Positions 36,261-47,299 of a DNA stretch of 64,000 nucleotides are shown in pieces (within the stretch, counting starts at the first letter, position 1; every line of letters begins with the position of its first letter). The notes below the pieces were generated by a model that was given only the letters and a program-made list of their open reading frames with translations, was not told where the DNA came from and ran no database searches. This stretch comes from Guillardia theta CCMP2712 (Eukaryota; Cryptophyceae; Pyrenomonadales; Geminigeraceae), in assembly GCF_000315625.1 (NCBI RefSeq), contig NW_005434619.1, forward strand, positions 255,879 to 319,878, written 5' to 3'. The position numbers and the translations under genes are program-made.

Positions 36261-37341
36261 ATGAAAGTTCTCGGAGCCCAAGTGATCACGCTTACTCTTC
36301 TCCTTTTGGTCAAGGCAGTGGATGCATTTCTTACCCCCACAAGTTCTTTCACGATTAGTTGGAGGGCGCAGAGAGGTTATGCCCGCGGCGCAGACTCTAA
36401 GAGTCGGATCATCACTATGAAGGCAAAGAATGATAATCATGAAGAAATCCCAACGAAGAGGATGTCCGTGAAGACTTCCAGGCGCAAGATTATCCGAGAC
36501 GGTCTGGTATGTTTGTTTAGTCTCCTTGCAATGCGAGAGATCGAGCTGACCGAAGTCTTTGATGCCGTCAGATCGGTTCTTGCCTCATTCCTGCTGCTGC
36601 TTTTGCAGAGAAAGCTGGCCCGAAACTGCCTGAATCTGATTGGAATGAGTTGGTACTTTTGCTGCACGAGCAGAATTGACCAGTAACGCAGCGTCAGGTG
36701 AAGAGTGGAAAGTTGTCGAAAGCTGCATATTCGGTTCTGCACGATGCAGCAACGGAGCGTCCCTTTACCTCAGAGTTGCTTCAAGAAAAGCGCGCAGGAT
36801 CGTATTGCTGCGCAGCGTATGATCAACATTCAGTTACCTGGATATGTACAACTGAAAGGATTTGCCAGATGTGGAACCAAGCTCTTTGAATCGAAGACCA
36901 AGTTCAACTCGGGTACAGGTGATTCTAGAATGGCTACTGCTATCCTTTTGTTCTTATTCTGAAAACATGTCAGGGTGGCCCAGCTTCTACGACAAGCTGC
37001 CAGGAGTGGAGTTGGAGACAGGTACCCAGGGCCAAAGGATTTCAGGTCAAGGAGATTTGACGTCCTGCCCAGGGAACTACATGGATATGTTGGCAATGAG
37101 GACAGAAGTGCACTGCGTGAAGTGCGGAGGACACCTGGTCCTTGCTGTGTCACTTGTTGTCACTTTTCTGATCGTATGCGTGCAGGGGCACGTCTTCGAT
37201 GATGGCATCATCTGGGAGGTGCCAACTGGCAAGAGGTGACAAGTGTTGACAAGTTCACGTCGATATTTCCAGGCAGATATTGAGATGAAGTTCAGGTATT
37301 GCATCAACGGAGTTGCTCTCAATTTCGTCGCTGCTGCTTGA
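36261..37341 (+). CDS. MSRB: Methionine-R-sulfoxide reductase B with plastid and Tat lumen targeting
   Basis: Eight exons: 36261-36506, 36572-36652, 36698-36816, 36869-36918, 36974-37021, 37073-37137, 37186-37235, 37296-37341. Leader: signal peptide MKVLGAQVITLTLLLLVKAV, then DAFLTPTS (Phe motif), a transit region, and a twin-arginine lumen signal SRRKIIRDGL plus hydrophobic stretch ending AAAFA-EKAG, formed exactly across intron 1. Mature MsrB: ERPFTSE, CCAACG and CVKCGGH (two CxxC zinc sites), FNSGTGWPSFYDK, GHVFDDG, PTGKRYCINGVALNF with catalytic Cys in RYCIN. It reduces Met-R-sulfoxide in proteins. The predicted site is the thylakoid lumen, although MsrBs are usually stromal. The intron at 37022-37072 is a multiple of 3 and could be retained. 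Confidence 0.92.
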
Positions 37342-37412
37342 TCACAAGGTGATTTCAAGCCCACAGAAGATGTACGATACCAGGAAGGAAATTGATATCA
37401 ACAAGATTGTTT

Positions 37413-38390
37413 CTATTCTACACTTTCCAGTAGGAAGACATGTCCGTTGACATCTGAAACTGCCAACTTCTTCAGCTCCGATCTGCTCCAAGACACGTTT
37501 CGAACTGACACCGAGTGCAACAACGAGTGCCCAAGCTGCTGCCACGTCCTCACATCCCAGAACAAAATCTTCTTCTCGATGCCTCCAGCCGTAGCAAACA
37601 CATTTCCATCCGCCCTGAAGGACAGACTTTCAACTGGGCCCTTGTGAGCTGTCAACAACTTCACTTGATTGCCAGACTTGACGTCCCACACACGTATGGT
37701 CTTGTCCAGACTACAGGAGACGACCATATCCTCCTGAAAGGTCACAGTCGTAACGGTGTGAGTGTGACCATCGCTGATGTCTTGATAGCCGATCCCAGCA
37801 TTGCACGGGTTGTAACCAAGGAAAGGATGATGTATAGCCTCCCCCTTGTGGACATCCCATAGCCGCACTGTGCCATCTCTCGACCCCGAGACGATCACGC
37901 TCCCATCTTCCCTCCACTTTACCGCCGTGACGTAGTCCGTATGCCCCACCAGGCACTTGCTCTCTTGCGAGATCGCCTTCCAATCATTGACCTTGATCGT
38001 GTTGTCGTAGCTGCCAGTGGCTATCAGATGACCGTTGGGAGACCATGCGGCCGAGGCGATCCAGTGCAGGTGAGGATAGACCATCTTCACCAGTTGAGCC
38101 TTCTTCGAGTCATACACGCACAGCTTCTTGTCCTTGCCTGAAGTGCATACAAGACCGTTGCTAGGGCATATGTCGACAGTAAGAATCTGTGCGGCGTGCC
38201 GGGAAAATCTCTCCCCCACCTCCGTCAAGTCGTTTTTGCCTAGGAAATGCACGGCCGTACCGCATGCCGCGGCTAAGAACTCTTCGCTAGATCCCTGCGT
38301 TCCCCAGCACAAGGGGACCGACGTGGGGAGATCTCTTTCTGGGAAGCGGTACTGGATGGAGTTTTGCTCTGATATGCGATTCTGCTGCAT
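37413..38390 (-). CDS. WD40-repeat protein
   Basis: Intronless ORF, first in-frame ATG at 38390, 325 aa. It has about six to seven WD40 blades with GH and WD-type dipeptides: QILTVDICPSNGLVCTSGKD, WIASAAWSPNGHLIATGSYD, YVTAVKWREDGSVIVSGSRD with TVRLWDVHKG, TVTFQEDMVVSCSLDKTIRV, and VESLSFRADGNVFATAGG. This makes a near-complete beta-propeller, so a scaffold role is likely. No extra domain points to a specific complex. Its 3' end faces the 3' end of the MsrB gene 72 nt away. Confidence 0.85.
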   Translation of the reverse strand: MQQNRISEQNSIQYRFPERDLPTSVPLCWGTQGSSEEFLAAACGTAVHFLGKNDLTEVGERFSRHAAQILTVDICPSNGLVCTSGKDKKLCVYDSKKAQLVKMVYPHLHWIASAAWSPNGHLIATGSYDNTIKVNDWKAISQESKCLVGHTDYVTAVKWREDGSVIVSGSRDGTVRLWDVHKGEAIHHPFLGYNPCNAGIGYQDISDGHTHTVTTVTFQEDMVVSCSLDKTIRVWDVKSGNQVKLLTAHKGPVESLSFRADGNVFATAGGIEKKILFWDVRTWQQLGHSLLHSVSVRNVSWSRSELKKLAVSDVNGHVFLLESVE

Positions 38391-38658
38391 GTACCTTCTT
38401 TTCAAACCATTTCCCTCTGAACATGCACCTCCTCAACCAATCTCACAACTTCGCACATGCACCTTGTAAGGACGGAGGACCAACATGTAGAGTCAGAACA
38501 CTTCGGAGACGAGTCGCACCAGGAACATCTCTTGCCTCCATCTCCATGCTTCCTCTGCCTATCCTCCCCCTCCCCGCCTGCTCCCCTCTATACCGTGTTT
38601 GACAGCATGCTGGTATATATACTCTCATTTCCCCGTACTCATCAGCGAGGTTCGGTTG

Positions 38659-38729
38659 GCTTGTTGGTGTAGCGGTTAGCACAAAAGACTCTGAATCTTT
38701 AGACCGGGGTTCGAATCCCCGACGAGCCT
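38659..38729 (+). tRNA. tRNA-Gln (anticodon CUG)
   Basis: Full cloverleaf: acceptor stem GGCTTGT/ACGAGCC, D arm GTGT/GCAC around AGCGGTTA, anticodon loop CTCTGAA with anticodon CTG, T arm CGGGG-TTCGAAT-CCCCG, discriminator T. The D and T arms hold usable A/B box promoter sequences. The outer anticodon-stem pair is A-A, leaving four pairs, and the variable region is short. No intron; no encoded CCA. Confidence 0.93.
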
Positions 38730-38869
38730 GGGCTATGACAACATGACCTCGCATCTTTTTGCCTCCTGCCTCCACACCGGCCCTCATCCCCTCCCAGACC
38801 AGGCTTGGGTGACTGGCTGGCAGACTGCAGGGCAGACTGGCTGGTTCCTCGACTCTCCGAGGCTCATTA

Positions 38870-39170
38870 TTGTCCTCGTACTGATTTTTAACTTAACTTT
38901 GAGTAAAGGCTGGGCCGCGCGCTGACTCGCCCGGAAGGTTGTTAATAAGGCCAAGCCTTCGGCAAATCAAGACATTGGCAACCGTTCGAGTCGGCGGCAG
39001 ACAACTTGATCGGACATCACGAGTCAGCTTCGTTGAACAAGCCTTGTGATAGTTACGTTTTTGCTTGAAGTTCCGCCGCCTTCAAGTTGCCGGGGCCCCC
39101 GGGCCCGACTTGCCGCTGTGCCGTGCTTGCCGGCCCGACTCGGCTGGTCGGATTGTACCGTACAAAGAGG
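38870..39170. repeat. GC-rich island
   Basis: Contains TTAACTTAACTTTGAGTAAA, GGCTGGGCCGCGCGC, CGGGGCCCCCGGGCCCG and GTACCGTAC. It shares the TTTACTCAAAGTT word (reverse complement) with the island at 25.07 kb. No gene seen. Confidence 0.45.
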
Positions 39171-39283
39171 AATTATTGAGTAATTAAAATCGTTGTGTCG
39201 CAGGTGGGTGAAGGGGACGAGGGGCCGTATTGAGGATCATGGAGGAGTACATGAAGTATCAGGTGATGATGAGGAGGAGAGCG

Positions 39284-39499
39284 GGAGAGGAGGAGAGGAG
39301 GAGAGGAGGAGAGGAGGAGAGAGGAGAGGAGGAGAGGAGGAGAGAGGAGAGGAGAGGAGGAGAGGAGGAGAGAGGAGAGGAGAGGAGGAGAGGAGGANNN
39401 NNNNNNNNNNNNNNNNNNNNNNNNNNNNNNNNNNNNNNNNNNNNNNNNNNNNNNNNNNNNNNNNNNNNNNNNNNNNNNNNNNNNNNNNNNNNNNNNNCC

Positions 39500-39549
<50 letters not shown>

Positions 39550-39680
39550 ATACATTTATGATCCGGAGGAGAGAGGGAGGAGAAGAGCAAAGGAGGAGAG
39601 CGGGGGGGGGGAGGGAAAGGGGGGGGAATGGACACCAGCAGAGGAGGAGAGGGGGAAAGGAGGAGAGGAGAGGAGAGGAT
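39284..39680. repeat. Simple repeats with 100-N gap
   Basis: (GGAGA)n/(GGAGAGGA)n runs into a 100-N gap (39398-39497), followed by a (TA)n tract (39500-39547) and more GGAGAGG repeats. True length is unknown. Frames spanning the Ns are meaningless. Confidence 0.92.
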
Positions 39681-39977
39681 GGTTGTGACTTCCAATTTTA
39701 TCAGTATCTTCATATTCCGTCTGCCTTTGATACCAAAGGTAAGGGTGGAATCTACCTGAGCATGCGATGAAGCGTGTGGAGATGAAGGATGAAGAGATAA
39801 GATCTGTTAGGGTGATGAAGGTTTGTTGAAGATTTCTTCGGAAGAGGTCAACAAGTGGTGAAAAAGAGGTTGGGTTGGAAGGAGATAGTCATTCTGTGAC
39901 GCTACGATGACCTACTGGGCATGACTTGTCATATGATTTTCATGAACTCTGCAAGTCCGATAATGCTTCGCTGAGAG

Positions 39978-42825
39978 GCGAGGCACGGCATTGACGTTGG
40001 TGAATCAGATCACCTGCAACAGCTTCTGAAGCAACTGGATGCCATCTGCAGCGGGGGTTCGGAGCAGTCTTCGATCTATGAGACTTGGAACGTTGAGAAC
40101 GGGGAGGCAGAAGTCTTGAGAGACCCCAAGTGAGCCGATCCTGCTGCCTGTGGACGTCTGACCATGAAACCAGAAAAGTGCTCAAGACTGCCTTGTCTAG
40201 AAGCACCCAGGTATTTGGTGAGGGCGCTGTGATCATTGTGGTGAAGCTTGCTGTTCTACTTCGGTGAATTGCAGGCAAGCAAGACGGTGGATTTTGAGGA
40301 AAGGATCATGGCTGGGAGGTGATGCAATCTCATGTACTGAAGCCTCGGGGGAGCGAGCCTGACTTTGAGACGACCGCAGGTGGTACACTTCATGCGTGGT
40401 GCAACACGATGAGCAGCACCTCGAGCGAATCTTGAAGTCTCTTCCTTCTCACGGCGTGCCTTCGCAATGGAGGGAGGATCAGGAGGAGCAAGGGGCTGGT
40501 ATCCGCCATGGCCAGTGCGTGTGGGTCTTTCTTGGGCAGAACTTGCCCTCAGCATCGGAGCAAGAAGGACAAGAGAGGAGGGGAGAGGTAGAGCCCATGC
40601 GGGGAAGGCCGGAGCACACGGACATGGTACGTCACTCGGGGACCTGGCACATGCAGATCTCGGGGACTAAGACCTGGAGGATCCGCCCCGGGCAGGAGGG
40701 ATGGCCGCAGGGGTCTAGCAGAGAAGCTGCCGAAAAGCGGGTAGAGGAGGAAGGAGAAGGAGAGGAGGTGAGGAGGCTGAAGATAGTCTGCAACGCCGGA
40801 GACCTGCTGGTTATCAACACGAAAGCATGGTTTCATCAGACAGAAATCCCCTCGTCGTCATCAGCTGCTGGAAACTTGTCGGTCAGTGCGGCACGAGACT
40901 TTTGTTTCGTCACCTCTGGGACCGAGGAGAGCATGGAAGTTGTCGATATGACAAACGTCGAGAGCTCGTGGGCTGCAGGGGACGCAGAGGAGGGAGAGCT
41001 GGTGCTCAAGGAGGCTCCTATGGTAGCAGTTCAAGATCCTTCCAGCAGAGCAGAGTATCTGTGCTGCACTTTCTGCGCCTATCCCCTGCTCGATCACGAA
41101 CAAGAGTACCGCCTGGTAACCGGGCAGATTTCCGATCTGTCCGAGGTCCTCCGGTATGAGTCTGGTTCGGTCCCCAGCCTCCCTCCTGTGGATGGGTTTG
41201 ACATTGAGGACGAGGATTGGAAGGGGAATAAGAAGAAGAAGGATACGTGCTCTGTGGACGGCCTCCACTTCTGCAGTGCAGCATGCAGGAACAAAGAGCT
41301 TCACACGTCAATTCATGGAAGGAGGAGCCAACAAGGAGGAGGAGGAAGAGGTGGAGGAGGGAAGGGGGCAGGGGAGCTCGATATCTTGCTGCAGAGGCTG
41401 TTGATCTCACTGAGCAGTGGCCACTACATGACTTTTGAGTTGGTCAGGAAGTTCTTCATCATCCTCGTTTCCTCGTCGCAAGATCTCGAAGGAGCAGGAG
41501 CGTCGTCTTCCTCGCTAGAGCGACTGCGGCAGAAGTTCGCGCAGCTGGTGGAGAAGAGGAAGGGTGGAGAGCAGGAGTGGTGGGACGTTGTGGCCCTTGC
41601 AGACATGCAAAGAGACACTCCCAAGGGAAGGTCGAAGAAGATAAAAGTTGAGCTGCACAGAGGGCCCGTTGCTCCCTATCAGCAGGCAGATCAAGTGAGA
41701 GGAATGAAGCTCGATGAGTATCTTGCTCAGATGCAAGGGGAAGGAGATTGTTCCATGAGGCCGAACAAACGAAGCAGGGGAAGCGGGAGGGGAAGAGAGG
41801 AAGGAGTCGACTTGCACGCTGCTGAGAAGGCCTACGGGCTTGTCATCTCGCAGAAGAAGCCTTTTGTCGTGGAGCGAGTCTTTCCTGGAGGGTCGGCAGC
41901 AGCAAGTGGAGTGAGGGAGGGAGACGGTCTGTTCCGGATCGACGACCGGGGCATCAAGGAGAGGCAGGACATGGAGGAAGCTCTGTCCGAGTTCGACCAG
42001 CTCGCCCTAGCGGAGTCGCAGAAACTCTTTGGTGAGCGACTGCCTCCTCTATGGTGCAGTCTGGAGTGGACGTTCGAGAGGAGGACGCGAGGGTCGGACG
42101 GAGATCGTGAAGAGGAGAGCGAGAGGAGGAGGGAGAGCCTGAGGAGGTTGGCAGTGTGCATGTGGTCCCTGCTAGTTGCCGAGTTTGCGGCGTCCAAGGT
42201 TTTCAAGGTGGATGAGGAGCTGCTGAAGTTCTTCAGCTGGGAACGATACTCGCAGACGCTCTTGCACCTGCACCTCCACGCCTGGGAGCTCGGGGAAGGC
42301 TCGTCGCTAGTCGCTCCTTCCTCCTTGACTCGATACGCTCGTGCTTGTCTGTCATGTGAGGACCAAGACCTTCGTGCGGACGCAGCAAAGAAACTGAAGC
42401 AACTGAAGGAGGAGGAGGAGGAGGAGGAGGAGGAGGAGGAGGAGGAGGAGGAGGAGGAGGAGGAGGAGGAGGAGGAGCAGGGAAAACAAGAAGGTGGGAG
42501 CAGGGGAGGGTCACAGAACAAGAAGCAAGCGAGCAGAAGAACGGGAGCTACAGAGGAGGAGGAGGAGGAACAGGAAGAGATTGGGCAAGATGAGGCTCTC
42601 GCTATCCTTGAGCAAGTGGCTTCTGGCTTGACTCCCTGTTTCACGGGTCGAGCATTTTATGTCAAGAGCAGCCGGCTGGCCCTCGCAGAGGAGGATGAGG
42701 CGAACTGTCATCTTGCTCTTGAGAACGAGCAGCTGGAGGCTGTGGTGGTGGCGAAGAGAAACTTAAGAGCCGGGGAGGTTCTGACCGTCTCCTCGCAAGA
42801 CGTTGAGCAGGACGGTAGGGACTAG
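39978..42825 (+). CDS. JmjC/cupin-like dioxygenase fused to zinc, PDZ and SET-like segments
   Basis: Short 5' exons (about 39978-40129, 40211-40220, 40276-40317) lead in phase into a long exon from 40380 to TAG 42825; the initiator ATG is further upstream and unresolved. Order of parts: helical start (HLQQLLKQLDAICSGGSEQS); a JmjC/cupin core with HTD, GTWHMQISGTKTWRIRP, then CNAGDLLVINTKAWFHQT, giving the HxD...H iron triad of Fe(II)/2-oxoglutarate oxygenases; Cys pairs CCTFC and FCSAACRNKELH (MYND-like); a PDZ domain (YGLVISQKKPFVVERVFPGG, REGDGLFRID); a poly-Glu run (42411-42477); and a C-terminal SET-like end (ANCHLALENEQLEAVVVAKR, NLRAGEVLTVSS). The SET core NHSC motif is not intact. It may hydroxylate or demethylate and bind substrate through the remnants. 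Confidence 0.65.
42411..42477. repeat. (GAG)n run encoding poly-glutamate
   Basis: About 22 consecutive GAG codons within the JmjC/PDZ/SET-like gene. The antisense frame reads as poly-Ser or poly-Pro and is not a gene. Confidence 0.92.
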
Positions 42826-42997
42826 GCGATAGCTGACTGCCAAACTTTGGGTTTACTTCCGATCTTCAAATTATAATCGCCAGGAGCGAATAGTCACAGA
42901 TGTATGTACAAGATTCATGGTCGGGAGAGGGAGGGAGGAGAGGAAGGAGGAGGGCTGCAGAGCGGAGATACGGGGACGAGGCCTTCGCAGGTCAAGC

Positions 42998-44365
42998 TCA
43001 GTGCATGTCGTTGACTCGCAACGAGACAAGTCGGAACTCGAAGGAGTCGCTGAGGGTAGACATGTCAGCATAGGAATCATCACGTCCGCTGCTATCTCAC
43101 CCGAGACTGCAGAGATTCCCCTCTGTCAACCAGCAGTCCCTCGTCAGCGTCACGTGCCGAGTGTGATAGCAGAGCAGAGTTCCGCCAACCTTCAAACGTT
43201 TAGACTTTGAAAGCATCCACACCATCAGCACAAGGTTCACCTGCTTCAGATGGAACTCTGTGTATCTCAAGCAATCGTCCGAGCTGTGCTTGTGAGGACA
43301 CACGCATAAGAACGACGTCTCGTCCTTCTCATTCAGTGATCCGTCCAGCGCTATGCAGAAGTCGTTCCCCAAGTCGCTCGCCGTCAACGCCAAGTAAGGA
43401 GGGATCCGCATCCGGTAACGAAGAATGCAAGAGGAAACAAAGTTCTTCGTATTCACCTCCAAGGAGAGCCTGAAACAAGCGCTGCGAGCCGCGAGCGAGC
43501 GCTCAGAGCAGCTCAGTTGCGATGCCATGAGTTTTACACCCTCGTCCCTCTCAAACTCTCTCCAGCTCTTGTGCCAGTCAAGGAACGGCAGAAAACCTTC
43601 TGTGTGCGTCGGCTCGTGCCTCCTTATCCTCTCCTCAAGGTCCGCGGGAAGGATTGAAGAGGAAACCTGATCAAACACAAAGTCCCCATTGAAGTGCTCC
43701 GGCCTTGCACACGTTGGCTTCACCTGTGCGACATCTTCGCAGTTGACAAAGCGCAAGAAGGCGAATTGATTCGAATCGTCAAACCACACGTTTCTGAGCA
43801 GCAATGGCAAGATATGTACACATTTGTCGTCAAATGTTAAGAAATGAAACATTGTTGGGAAGAGTCGTTTCGCGTCGCTCGAGGCTTTCAACACTTCTCT
43901 CAACAAAAATTGCTCACTTTGATGCACAAAGTGAAGGATACAGTGACCAACAGGACCACTGAAGGGGATAGAAACGTAAAATTTCTCCAACACATTGCTC
44001 ATGGATATGATGTTGAAGTTGGCTTTGCTTACTACCAAGAAAGGAAATGGACTGTCCAAGAAAGCACGCTTATATAACATGTTCGACGTGCTCGAGATCC
44101 CAGGTGCCCCCTTCTTCTGATCCTTGACGATCCTTCCCACATGTTCCAAGAGATCCTCCAGAAGCTGAGTTACACTTCTACCGGAAACCAAACATGACCG
44201 ATGACGGCGGATTGGTGAAAGGATGGGAACAAGCGAGTCTATAGTTTCCACAAGTTCACGCGTTTGGTCCCTGTTGGCAGACTTCTGTAGTCTCTTTACA
44301 AGGAGCATCTCAGCATTGGACATCCTTCTCTGCTTGGAAGGGTCCGAATTCTGATTATCGCCCAT
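42998..44365 (-). CDS. bHLH-PAS-like putative transcription factor
   Basis: Exon 1 is 44365-43101 (true ATG) and exon 2 is 43049-42998, in phase, giving 438 aa. Residues about 10-80 look like a divergent basic helix-loop-helix: RMSNAEMLLVKRLQKSANRD, then TRELVETIDSLVP, a loop, and SGRSVTQLLEDLLEHVGRIV. The basic helix has NRDQTR where canonical bHLH has E-R-x-R, so DNA specificity may differ. Residues about 105-210 resemble a PAS fold (SPFPFLVVSKANFNIISMSN, HILPLLLRNVWFDDSNQFAF). The rest is not assigned. A nuclear role is inferred from the bHLH alone. Confidence 0.6.
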
Positions 44366-45554
44366 GGCACCGAGTTAGTCGATTTGAACCTTTTCTAACG
44401 AATTTTGACTTGTGTGCGCTTCTTCACAACCATCCTCGTCACGAGCTTCTTATATTGCCCCAGAGTTTCTTTTTGCTGGCTGAAATGAGCGCAAGAGTGT
44501 TCTTCATCAACAACTTGACTGCTCCGCCTCCCACTTGTTAAAGTGCAAGCCCGACTTCTTTGCTCTCAACCCCTGCAGACAGAAGCGGTGTGGGAATGTT
44601 GCTGCAGACCTCTGATGCCTTCATGTTGTGACGACAGCAATCTGTCTCCCCTATGCTGCTCTGAACTTCTCCTGCTCTATTCGTTTCCAGCTCCTCACTT
44701 ATTACTGCTGTTCTTCCCGTTTGCCGCTCATGCTACCAGAGGAGCGGGGGAGCCAACCTTGGAAAAGACAGCTTTTCAGAAGCTACCTTGGGGACGATTT
44801 ATAGAAATTACAAAAAAACAACTTTTGAGCGCTTTAAAACGGAGATGACTCCTTTTTTAAATAAAATAGATGTATAGTTAAAACACACTTTTGTATTTTC
44901 GAAAAGATCTGTGATCTAGAATCTACTGGTGCACAATTTAAAAAATGCTCTCAGAAATGAAGGGTGGAACGGCCAACCCCTTCCAGACGTTTATTATCCA
45001 AAAAGTACCCGTACGTCTCGAACTACCTCCTTCACTCTAGACTCCAGTGCCTTGTGGTATCGCATACCTTCTTTCGAGCCTCTTTCTCTGGTTCAATTCA
45101 TCGCTGTGACCCCCCAGCCCCTAACGAACCTCCCACCCCACCACCAATTTTGCAAGCATCTTTTTCGGCCCACCCCTGCAATCATTATGTTCGCCCCAAC
45201 AACGGAGAATTGAGTCATGCATCATCATCGACGTGTGTCACGTCTATAACTAATGTAAAATCATTTTCAAATAACCCCCACCCCCCTCCTTCCCCTAGAG
45301 TCTGTCCATCTCTACAACCGATATGCCCTTCAATCAAATCATTTTGAGCACTTGGTTATGCTGACCGTTTGAAAAGGATACCTTTGGAGTTTCTGAGCAC
45401 ATGATTCCACCGGGGCGGATTTGACCACTACCCTACCCTACCTCCCTCCTTCCCATGAATCACCCGCCACCGTTCCACGTCGTTGTCTTTTAAAATAAAG
45501 TTGTAGAGTATTTACACCATTTCCTATCAAAAAGAGAGGTTTTCACTTCGACAA
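44366..45554. other. Intergenic region; C-rich block at 45000-45480
   Basis: No gene supported. 44380-44900 has mixed sequence with A/T-rich stretches. 45100-45480 has the C-rich style (GACCCCCCAGCCCC, CCCACCCCACCACC, AACCCCCACCCCCC, CACTACCCTACCCTACC). It lies between the 5' end of the bHLH-PAS-like gene and the 3' end of the PARP gene. Confidence 0.4.
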
Positions 45555-47027
45555 CTAATAGTACTCATCAAGTAGCTCGGGTAGGCGGCCGCGACGTCCT
45601 GCTAATGCGATCAACTAGGGAACACAAACAGAGAACAGGCAACAATGACAAACAATTGAGTCGACCGCTGGGATGTAAATTCAAGTGACAAAGTGATTAC
45701 CTGTATGACGAAAATCGTTGGGTTTGCAATGTTGTCCACTGCACAGTCATATCTCTTGTCATCACATCGCAACGGCAGAAGGTCCATCTGTCGATGTCCA
45801 AGACAGATGCTTCCCACAACAACATCGGCAACAATCAACTTCTTGATCCCATTCAAGCTCTCAGTGTATGTGTCAGAATAGTTGGCACGACTGCTGAAAT
45901 ACGAGCCTTTGCCATAGATGTCTCCTGTTCTTGAGCCACTGAGCAAGGGTTTGAAGCCAGCATCCACACCTTGAATGATTGAAGGGATGGCAGCATGCTT
46001 TGTGCCATGGAACAACTTTCTCACCATAGAGCTTTCGTTCCATTGAGAACCATGCTTCGATTTGATGGACTTTTTGGCCAGGATGTATCTGTCATGAAGG
46101 TATTTGTTCTCAACTCGCATTATGTTCAAGATCCTCCTGAAATTTTGAGGGCAGCTGCTATTGAAAATTTTCACAAGCTCCTGGAACTCTGAAGAGTCCT
46201 CCGCAACTCTGTACAGGAACGATTCGGACTTTTTGCTCCTCTTCGACTTGGTGACCCAATGCCTCCGATCTGTATCCTCGCTCTCAAGAGCCTTTCTCTT
46301 TGCACTCTTTCGCGGTGGCGCGACTCTCCGAATCTTTCGACGATAGCCCGTGTCCACATTGATCTAACGGAATGTCAGATCTGTTTGAGCTCGCAGTGAC
46401 TCCGACAAAGGGACAAGAGTACCTGCTCCAAGGAGGATAAATCGAACTGATATGTGTTGAAAGTTTGGACGCGAGGGTTCTCAAAGCACGTCTGCAGGGT
46501 AGATTGTCCGGAGCTAAAGGCTCTTTCGAGATCTCGAATGATCGAGGGATCCATCCGCTCCCATTCATCTCCATACAAGCTGCCAAGCACATCTGCATTA
46601 CAGAAGTCGTGGCAAGGAAACACAAGTAATGTTCTCACTTAAACTCCCAGTAAGCCTCGTTGCTTGCTTGCTTCCTTGTGCAGTCATTGTCAGTTGGAGT
46701 TTTCCTTTTTTTCTTAATATTGGAACTCAAAGTAGGATTTGCTGATGTATGTGAAAACGACAGGTCCACGCCAGAGTCGTAGTTGCACGAGACGGAATGA
46801 GTGCTTTGTAGTGACGAGCTGTTTGTACCCATGAACGCTTCGGAGAACGATGATGACGATCCGATTTTGCTCTTCCTGGTCTTCTTGGTCTTCTTGGTCT
46901 TGGTTTCTTTTGAGCTCTTCCGCCTTTTAGTTTTCTTGAAACTATTGGAGGAGGCTGTGAGTGCGTTCGCAATGGTGTAAGCTCCAGCTGCTAGGAGTGA
47001 TACAGCAAAGATGGCTTTGAAGACCAT
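45555..47027 (-). CDS. WWE-domain poly(ADP-ribose) polymerase-like protein (mono-ART type)
   Basis: Read as four exons: N-terminal 47027 to about 46639; WWE exon about 46581-46421; catalytic exon 46366-45701; and last exon about 45614-45555, ending GRLPELLDEYY. The start MVFKAIFAVSLLAAGAYTIA is hydrophobic like a signal anchor, followed by a Lys-rich tract. WWE domain: YWEFNLYGDEWERMDP through YQFDLSSLEQINVDTG-YRRK. Catalytic PARP fold: RKLFHGTKHAAIPSI (His), GKGSYFSSRANYSDTY (Tyr), LIVADVVVGSICLG, YDCAVDNIANPTIFVIQ. The architecture matches TIPARP/PARP11-13-like enzymes that usually transfer single ADP-ribose units. The third triad residue is not clear in this divergent end. An ER or envelope location is possible from the N-terminus. 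Confidence 0.82.
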
Positions 47028-47299
47028 GCACAGACTGATTAGACTGTGTCGTCCTAGAGAAGAGTATCCTGTAAACATACTCATCAATCAAAGCTTCTAC
47101 CTCGACCAACAGGTATCTACACCAAAATGTGGACTACATTCTCTGTTTCTTCCTTTGTTTCTTCCTGTTCTCTTCCTTGATGATTCAATGTGACTAAGCT
47201 GAACTGATCTCAATACGATTGTCAATCTCTACTTTCTAGGTCCAAAGAATGCCTGTAATCATTCCTGCTTCATGTCAGAACTTTGTGCTCTGAACTTCG

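Noticed and set aside
39173..39713. Frames running through the second N gap
   Set aside because: Built from GGAGA and TA simple repeats plus unknown bases.
41832..42644. 270-aa Ser-rich minus-strand frame
   Set aside because: Antisense shadow of the JmjC/PDZ/SET-like exon; its poly-Ser run mirrors the GAG run.
44543..44848. 101-aa plus-strand frame with a hydrophobic stretch
   Set aside because: No splice partners, no conserved words, and Cys/Leu-rich composition typical of chance frames in C/T-rich DNA.
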